Shown: positions 58,967 through 64,000 of the stretch, one piece after another
Layout: each line of letters begins with the position of its first letter
Position numbering within the stretch: position 1 is the stretch's first letter
Assembly (NCBI GenBank): GCA_003666485.1
Contig: CP032931.1
Span: 806,001-870,000, forward strand
Reading direction: 5' to 3'
DNA: 64,000 bases
Source: Levilactobacillus brevis
Lineage (GTDB): Bacteria; Bacillota; Bacilli; Lactobacillales; Lactobacillaceae
The notes under the pieces: model-generated
Told to the model about the DNA's origin: nothing
Databases searched by the model: none
What the model saw: the letters and a program-made list of their open reading frames with translations, nothing else
Program-made: the position numbers and the translations under genes

Positions 58967-60181
58967 ATGTTGAAAGATTTGTTGGCAACTCGTGCGAATC
59001 CAGATGTGCCGTCAGCGTTGAGTGGTCTGTTCGCAAATGACCCGGACCCCAGCGCCATTTCGTTTGCGGCCGGCAGTCCCAATGAGAGCTTGTTTCCGGT
59101 GGCGGCGGTCCAGCGGGCCTTCAATACGGCCATCGCCAAGCAGGGCGCGCACCTGTTTCAGTACCAGAATCCGCAGGGCAATCCGGCGTTGCGGGCCAAG
59201 CTGGCGGCGCGGATCGGTAAATGGGGCCAGGTCACGACGGACGCCGATCACGTGGTCTTGACGGTTGGTGGGCAACAGGCCATTGAGCTGGTGGCCAAGG
59301 CGCTACTGAACGTGGGCGACGAGGTGGCGGTCGAGGTGCCGACCTACGTGGGCGCGCTGGCGGCCTTAGACCTCTACCAGCCGACGTATTACAGCGTGGG
59401 CCTACAATCGGATGGCATCGACCTCGATCAGCTGGAGACCACCTTAAAACGCCATCCAGGCATCAAACTGTTGTACACGGTGCCGGACTTCCACAATCCC
59501 ACGGGTATCACCATGAGCGTGGCCAAGCGCGAACAGCTGGTGGCCCTCGCCAATCGCTATAATTTCATCATCCTCGAGGACTCCCCGTACCGTGACCTGG
59601 GCTATGACCAAACGCCGTTGCCAGCCATCAAGAGCTTTGACACCGAGGGCCGCGTCATCTTCGTGTCCAGCTTGTCGAAAATTCTGATGCCCGCCTTACG
59701 GACCGGGTGGCTGGTGGCCGACGGGGAGTTGCTAGACGCCATCATGAAGGTGCGGCTGGCCAGCGACCTGGAGGCGACCGGCGTGACCCACGCGGCGATT
59801 GACGCCTACCTGACGGCCAATGACCTGGACGCCCACGTCAACATCCTCAAGGACCACTACCGTGTGCAGTGTGCGGCCATGGTGGCGGCGCTGGGCAAAT
59901 ACTTCCCGGACGAGTCCCAATTCACCACGCCAGCCGGGGGCTTCTTCGACTGGGTCACCTTACCGGTAGATATCGACACCGGCGAGCTCCTGCGCGACCA
60001 GGTCACGCCTAACGCCCACGTCAGTTACGTACCCAGCACCAACTTCTACCCGAACCGTGATGTCCACAACGGCCTGCGCTTGTGCTTCAGCGGCCTGACA
60101 CCCACGGCCATCGACGCCGGCATCCACCGCTTGGGTGACCAGGTGAAGGCTGCCGTGCATGAGGTGAAGCCGGTGGTGTGA
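58967..60181 (+). CDS. PLP-dependent aminotransferase, class I/II
   Basis: 404 residues, fold type I. The PLP Lys is in FVSSLSKILMPALRTGW, with the Asn and Tyr/Asp pocket in VPDFHNPTGITMS and ILEDSPYRDLGYD. FAAGSPNESLFP at the start is typical of the 2-aminoadipate/aromatic or branched-chain group (LysN/MocR-like domain without the HTH). The substrate is probably an amino acid and keto acid. ATG 58967 follows AGAAAGGTG. Likely target of the divergent LysR protein. Confidence 0.92.
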   Translation: MLKDLLATRANPDVPSALSGLFANDPDPSAISFAAGSPNESLFPVAAVQRAFNTAIAKQGAHLFQYQNPQGNPALRAKLAARIGKWGQVTTDADHVVLTVGGQQAIELVAKALLNVGDEVAVEVPTYVGALAALDLYQPTYYSVGLQSDGIDLDQLETTLKRHPGIKLLYTVPDFHNPTGITMSVAKREQLVALANRYNFIILEDSPYRDLGYDQTPLPAIKSFDTEGRVIFVSSLSKILMPALRTGWLVADGELLDAIMKVRLASDLEATGVTHAAIDAYLTANDLDAHVNILKDHYRVQCAAMVAALGKYFPDESQFTTPAGGFFDWVTLPVDIDTGELLRDQVTPNAHVSYVPSTNFYPNRDVHNGLRLCFSGLTPTAIDAGIHRLGDQVKAAVHEVKPVV

Positions 60182-60196
60182 ATAAAAGGTAACGTA

Positions 60197-60226
60197 AAAA
60201 GGCGTCGCTAGCTGGCGGCGTCTTAC
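60197..60226 (-). terminator. Terminator of the relB-like gene
   Basis: Minus strand AGACGCCGC / GCGACGCCTTTTT hairpin. Confidence 0.75.
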
Positions 60227-60238
60227 ATAGTTCTAAAC

Positions 60239-60499
60239 TCACTGCTGATCCAAGTCGTGCCACAGCTCAGCCAAACTATTGTAGATCTTGAGGTGGTCTG
60301 AATGAACGAGCTCACGGGCTACTGCTGGTGAGTAGGCGTCAGGGGTGAAGGGCAATCCCTGATCGGCGACGCTTTGCTTGAGAAATAAGGTAACAGCGGT
60401 AGGTAAATCGAGACCTAATCGCTGATAGACGGCTTGTGCTTCTGTTTTTAAGGCACCGTCGACGGGGATGCTCAGGTGCTGCGGATGTTGTGTGGTCAT
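60239..60499 (-). CDS. RelB/DinJ-family antitoxin, solitary
   Basis: 86 residues. Ribbon-helix-helix start (HLSIPVDGALKTEAQAVYQRLGLDLPTAVTLFLKQSV) typical of RelB/DinJ, with an acidic C-terminal tail that would bind a RelE/YafQ toxin. No toxin gene is adjacent on either side. Either the toxin was lost or it acts on a distant partner. ATG 60499 has AAAGGAG upstream. Confidence 0.85.
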   Translation of the reverse strand: MTTQHPQHLSIPVDGALKTEAQAVYQRLGLDLPTAVTLFLKQSVADQGLPFTPDAYSPAVARELVHSDHLKIYNSLAELWHDLDQQ

Positions 60500-60758
60500 T
60501 TGCAGGACTCCTTTGCGCCTTAGCTTACCATGTTTCATTCAGGGATAATAGAAAGGTGGCTGGCAAGTCGTTTCGTGATGGGCCCGCAGCCGACAGTCGC
60601 CACCCAAGCGAAACCCATCACCCACCAATTAAATCCCCCCATAAATAGGAAAAGAAAAACACCAACGCCCACTCACCCAACAAACCATCCCGCCACAAGT
60701 CGCCAATCCGCCACCCGCCGCCTAACGTGCTAGGTTAGCCACAAAGGAGGCGAGTACG

Positions 60759-61442
60759 ATGCCGAAAAACTTTGAGATTGGCCAGCCTCGGGAGTTCGGC
60801 AACTGGAACTACCGGCATTCACACTTCATCTACCGGCTGTACTTCGAGTACCGCTTGGAGGAATACCCGACCGATCACAAGACCCTCAGATACTTCGATA
60901 ACTACTTTAGCCGCATGCACTACATGGGCGTCCCGGCCGACCAATGGATCAGTGGCAAGTCGTGGCCACCCAACGGCGCGGATAGTCTGTTCAACGAGTG
61001 GGACCTCAATCACTTGTGGCAAACGGGGGAGATCATCAGTCCCCGCGAGCCGCGGGCGATTCAGTGGCGGCTGAAGGACCTGACCATCTGGGATTACTGG
61101 TTGAACCTGCAGACGACGAACCGGACCTGGGCGGACGCCGAGGAGACGGACTTCATGGTGGGGGATGCTGATGCACTGCCTCTGAAGGAGGTCACCCACC
61201 GCATGGAAGAGTACCTGGACTGGTTGAAGTCAGCGACGAAGCCGTTCCCGGACTACGATAACTTTCTGTACTGGTACTGCCAGTCCAGCGTCTTCATGAT
61301 GCTGACGGCGTGGCAGTATGATCTGCGCACCCACACGCCGGCCACCTTCGCCGCGTTCATGGCGGACCAAACGGCCACCTTCGTCAGTCACGTCCGCACT
61401 TACATGGACACCTTGAATGCCTGGTCGCATTATTGGAAATGA
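60759..61442 (+). CDS. Hypothetical aromatic-rich soluble protein
   Basis: 227 residues with many Trp, Tyr and His (EFGNWNYRHSHFIYRLYFEYRLEEYP). No signal peptide or membrane segment, mostly helical prediction. I do not recognise the family. It has an excellent AAAGGAGG ribosome-binding site and a terminator, so it is a real gene. Upstream, 60540-60758 is C-rich low-complexity DNA of no recognised function. Confidence 0.78.
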   Translation: MPKNFEIGQPREFGNWNYRHSHFIYRLYFEYRLEEYPTDHKTLRYFDNYFSRMHYMGVPADQWISGKSWPPNGADSLFNEWDLNHLWQTGEIISPREPRAIQWRLKDLTIWDYWLNLQTTNRTWADAEETDFMVGDADALPLKEVTHRMEEYLDWLKSATKPFPDYDNFLYWYCQSSVFMMLTAWQYDLRTHTPATFAAFMADQTATFVSHVRTYMDTLNAWSHYWK

Positions 61443-61454
61443 AAATGGGTAAGC

Positions 61455-61488
61455 AAAAAGGCCGACGAATAAAATTTCGTCGGCCTTT
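61455..61488. terminator. Bidirectional terminator after the 60759 gene
   Basis: AAAAGGCCGACGAA / TTCGTCGGCCTTT hairpin. Confidence 0.85.
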
Positions 61489-61585
61489 ACCTTAAAGAAG
61501 TTAGTCGTTTCCGTTCTCCGCGGAAGCGATCACTTTAAGGTAACAATTTCCTGTTGCCAAAAAGCATCACCCCCTTTCATTTAAT
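61455..61585 (-). ncRNA. Candidate structured small RNA with short leader frames
   Basis: Minus-strand promoter TTGCAT (61620-61615), 17 bp, CATACT (61597-61592). The transcript begins with AAAGGGGGTGATGC, a strong ribosome-binding site. Tiny frames follow: a 10-codon ATG frame, or a 19-codon TTG frame. Downstream, TTACCTTAAAG / CTTTAAGGTAA encloses TTCCG / CGGAA, then the terminator. It looks like a small type I toxin-type locus whose frame is broken, or a regulatory RNA. Confidence 0.4.
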
Positions 61586-61614
61586 GACTAGAGTATGGAC
61601 CCGTGGCAACGAGA

Positions 61615-61620
61615 ATGCAA
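61615..61620 (-). promoter_or_regulatory. -35 element of the candidate small RNA
   Basis: Minus strand TTGCAT; its -10 CATACT lies at 61592-61597 with a 17-bp spacer. Confidence 0.45.
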
Positions 61621-61830
61621 GAATTGTGTCTTGACCCAACGAACGCCGCAAAAAATCAAGGGTCCAAGCTTAACGTCGCATTAATCTTTACCACTTCTAA
61701 ACACTTAAAAATCCCATTAAGTTGCCCATAAGCTTGTAGTTGAGCTGTTTACAGTAAAATTGTTCATGTGACAAAAACATTACAGAAGGCCGTTTATTGT
61801 TTCATTCCAACGACAAAAAGAGCATAATCC

Positions 61831-61859
61831 TTGTTTCTCCACAACTAACGGGCTATACT
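61831..61859 (+). promoter_or_regulatory. S-layer gene promoter P1
   Basis: TTGTTT (61831-61836), 17 bp, TATACT (61854-61859). Confidence 0.75.
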
Positions 61860-61893
61860 AATAGTCGTAGTTAGGGGATAGCTAAACGAGCTA

Positions 61894-61930
61894 GCGAACT
61901 TTAAGAATAAAATTCTTAACAAAAGCGCTA
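61894..61930. other. Hairpin in the S-layer mRNA leader overlapping P2
   Basis: TTAAGAA / TTCTTAA (61901-61919) with flanking TAGCG / CGCTA pairing. On P1 transcripts it may form a stable 5' stem; on DNA it overlaps the -35 of P2. Confidence 0.5.
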
Positions 61931-61944
61931 ACTTCGGTTATACT
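61916..61944 (+). promoter_or_regulatory. S-layer gene promoter P2
   Basis: TTAACA (61916-61921), 17 bp, TATACT (61939-61944). Two tandem promoters are also known for the L. brevis slpA gene. Confidence 0.75.
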
Positions 61945-61992
61945 ATTCTTGCTTGATAAATTACATATTTTATGTTTGGAGGAAGAAATACT

Positions 61993-63486
61993 ATGCAATC
62001 AAGTTTAAAGAAATCTCTTTACTTGGGTTTAGCTGCTTTAAGCTTTGCCTCAGTTGCCGCAGTATCAACTACTGCTTCAGCTAAGTCATATGCTAAGGCC
62101 GGTGCTTACACCGTTTTAAAGGCTGATCCTACTGAACGTAACGTCGAAGCAACTGGTACTAACGCTTTATATACTAAGCCAGGTACTGTTAAGGGTGCTA
62201 AGATTGTCGCTTCCAAGAAGGTTATGGGCGAATTAGCTACTTCAAAGAAGTCAGCTAACTACTTCCGTGCTTACGGCCAAAAGGTTACTAACCGTGGTTC
62301 TGTTTACTACCGTGTTGTAACGATGGACGGTAAGTACCGTGGTTACGTTTACGGTGGTAAGACTGAAGGCACTTTCGCTGCTGGCGTTAAGAAGGCTGAC
62401 ACTACTGTTGACAAGACTGCTACTGACTCAATGGTTGGTAAGACTGTTTACTTTGCAAACCCAGGTACTAAGAATGTTACTTGGACTGCTCCTAAGTACA
62501 CTCAATACAAGGCTTCCAAGAATGTCGTTAACACTAAGCCATTCACTAAGGATACTTTGACTGTTACCAAGGCTGCTACTAAGACTCGTGAAGGCTCATT
62601 GTACTACTACGTACAAGATGCTACTCACCCATCTGTAAGTGGTTGGATTTATAGCAAGGCTGTTACTACTGACTCATCAAATGCTTTTGATGAAGTTACC
62701 GATGTAAAGGTTAACTTCGTAGGTGCTGATGGTAAGACTGTTACGTCTACTATTCTTCAAAACCTAGCTCCTGATGACACCACTATTGGCACCACTGCCA
62801 AGACTACTGGTACTGCTGTTGGTTCAGCGGCTAAATTAGCATTTGGTACTGATTCTACAGTTGCTTCTAAGGCATTAGCTGGTACTGGGTACACATTGGA
62901 TGTTAACCCATTATCAAACGCTAACCAAGCTGCTTTGTTAGCTGCTAAGACTGGTGCTACTGTTAACTTGACTGTCACTAAGAATGCTGAAGTTACTACT
63001 CCATTGTTCTTCAAGACGGCTAACAGTACTGCTACCTCTAACGACTCCAAGACTCTGACTCAATACACTACTGGTACTGCTACTGATGCCACTGTTGTAC
63101 TTCCTTCATTGAGTGCTGGGTTCAAGGGTGTTGATGGTGCCAACTTTACCAAGGCAACGTTATTAGCATTTGCTAAGGCTAATGGTTTGGAAACGTTATA
63201 CACACCAACTTACGAAACTACTCCTGAAGGTTCTGACACTCCCGTTAAGACTTACGTTAAGTACACTTTGAACGATGCTCAAGATGGTACTTACGGTGTT
63301 AAGAGTTCTGCTACCTTACTCTACACGGCAAATGTTATCACTGGTAGTACTTCACCAGCCGATGCATCTACTTCTTCATCAGCTGATACAGGTGCAATCT
63401 TCGGTTCATCATCAGCATCCACTACTACTGGTACTGATACTGATGGTGGTCAAACCGCTGCTACCAATGTTGACTCCGGTAAATAG
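61993..63486 (+). CDS. S-layer protein precursor, L. brevis SlpA/SlpB type
   Basis: 497 residues. Signal peptide of 30 residues ([20 protein letters not shown]...ASA) and mature start [15 protein letters not shown]. The N-terminal half holds SH3/GW-like wall-binding units ([42 protein letters not shown]). The C-terminal half is Thr/Ala-rich self-assembly sequence, ending in a Ser/Thr/Asp-rich tail. Codon use is extremely biased (GGT, GCT, ACT, AAG), as in the most highly expressed genes. GGAGG precedes the ATG at 61993. It should form the outer protein lattice. The longer frame to 61972 contains the ribosome-binding site. Confidence 0.93.
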   Translation: MQSSLKKSLYLGLAALSFASVAAVSTTASAKSYAKAGAYTVLKADPTERNVEATGTNALYTKPGTVKGAKIVASKKVMGELATSKKSANYFRAYGQKVTNRGSVYYRVVTMDGKYRGYVYGGKTEGTFAAGVKKADTTVDKTATDSMVGKTVYFANPGTKNVTWTAPKYTQYKASKNVVNTKPFTKDTLTVTKAATKTREGSLYYYVQDATHPSVSGWIYSKAVTTDSSNAFDEVTDVKVNFVGADGKTVTSTILQNLAPDDTTIGTTAKTTGTAVGSAAKLAFGTDSTVASKALAGTGYTLDVNPLSNANQAALLAAKTGATVNLTVTKNAEVTTPLFFKTANSTATSNDSKTLTQYTTGTATDATVVLPSLSAGFKGVDGANFTKATLLAFAKANGLETLYTPTYETTPEGSDTPVKTYVKYTLNDAQDGTYGVKSSATLLYTANVITGSTSPADASTSSSADTGAIFGSSSASTTTGTDTDGGQTAATNVDSGK

Positions 63487-63502
63487 TATTGTTTAGCATT
63501 TT

Positions 63503-63536
63503 AAAAAGAGCGACTCTTCTGGGTCGCTCTTTTTTA
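63503..63536 (+). terminator. Terminator of the S-layer gene
   Basis: AAAAAGAGCGAC / GTCGCTCTTTTTT hairpin. Confidence 0.92.
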
Positions 63537-63562
63537 TTTGAGTTTTTATAAGAGGTGAAATA

Positions 63563-64000
63563 ATGAAAAAATCAGTCAAAGGTCGGTTCCCATTGACACT
63601 AATTTCGGCCTTTTTTGTTCCGATAATTATCATGGGTAGTATATTTATTTCTATGAAAATGATTCCTTTCGGTTCAAACAGTCTTTTGACAGTAGATTTG
63701 AACCAACAATATATAGATTTTTTTGCGTATTTGAGAAATACAATTCTCCATGATCCTTCAAGCCTGTTCTATTCCTTTTCGAATGGTTTTGGCGGTGAGA
63801 TGTTTGGAACATGGTCTTACTACTTGTTGAGTCCTTTAAATTGGATTTTACTTTTTTGCACAGGCACTTCACTGACTACTGGTATATTTTTTATAACTTT
63901 AGCCAAATATGGGCTTGCTGGTCTTTCGTTTGCATACTTATTGTTGAAGACATCACAACAAAAGGGGCTACCCTTAGTTACCTTTTCGACTGTTTATGCA
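63563..64000 (+). CDS. YfhO-family membrane protein, 3'-truncated by window edge
   Basis: 146 codons are visible; the frame is open at the right edge. A first membrane helix (LTLISAFFVPIIIMGSIFISMK) is followed by the extracytoplasmic segment SLLTVDLNQQYIDFFAYLRN and LFYSFSNGFGGEMFGTWSYYLLSPLNWILL, which match the start of YfhO proteins. YfhO relatives are multi-membrane glycosyltransferases that decorate teichoic acids from lipid-linked sugars. Next to the S-layer gene it might glycosylate that protein or wall polymers. GAGGTGA precedes the ATG. The codons are clearly more AT-rich than in the window as a whole. Confidence 0.85.
   Translation, partial: MKKSVKGRFPLTLISAFFVPIIIMGSIFISMKMIPFGSNSLLTVDLNQQYIDFFAYLRNTILHDPSSLFYSFSNGFGGEMFGTWSYYLLSPLNWILLFCTGTSLTTGIFFITLAKYGLAGLSFAYLLLKTSQQKGLPLVTFSTVYA

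Overview
The window reads as chromosome of a heterofermentative lactic acid bacterium, most likely Levilactobacillus brevis or a close relative. The strongest pointers are an S-layer precursor at 61993-63486 whose signal peptide and N-terminal region look like the L. brevis SlpA/SlpB type (recalled, not searched), a tandem pair of mntH-usp units, a T-box-led NhaC transporter, a thiMDE salvage operon and a comX-like sigma gene followed by DUF1659 and DUF2922 genes. About 60 genes are supported. I see no rRNA, tRNA, CRISPR array or prophage.

Layout. 1-2300: end of a Panacea-domain gene with an overlapping partner (candidate toxin-antitoxin pair) and an intact IS256-family element with an 8-bp target duplication. 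2.3-9.4 kb: K+ channel, aldo/keto reductase, GNAT, NhaC transporter under a T-box with a UAC (Tyr) specifier. 8.8-14.1 kb: a DtxR-type regulator lacking the usual metal ligands, then two mntH-usp units. 14.3-18.9 kb: guaC and purA divergent from purB with PurBox-like sites between them, flanked by solitary HicB-like and Phd-like genes. 19-31.9 kb: hydrolases, a phosphatase, a secreted S53 peptidase, a surface protein, a glutamine-amidotransferase-fold hydrolase, an HhH-GPD glycosylase and glpK. 32-44 kb: XRE regulator, PopT-like DUF368 protein, two SDRs, RlmD, FetAB-like transporter and the TPP-riboswitch thi operon. 44.3-46.4 kb: SOS-type UmuC/YolD cassette. 47-55.6 kb: secreted and surface proteins around a competence-type sigma operon. 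55.9-64 kb: AAA ATPase, LysR/aminotransferase divergent pair, RelB-like gene, the S-layer gene and a YfhO-like gene running off the end.

The most unusual feature is a dispersed family of about 160-200 bp structured intergenic repeats, here called type A and type B, with 15 near-complete or clearly recognisable copies plus fragments. Each is closed by a long inverted repeat. The arm sequence differs from copy to copy while pairing is kept, and internal hairpins also show compensatory changes, so the fold rather than the sequence appears conserved. Copies occur in both orientations, in convergent, codirectional and divergent gaps, and even inside the thi operon.

Several surface-protein genes (24.9, 53.1, 54.1, 54.8 and 62 kb) share an SH3/GW-like cell-wall domain, which suggests a common non-covalent anchoring mode. 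One of them is degraded. The last 2 kb is AT-richer than the rest.
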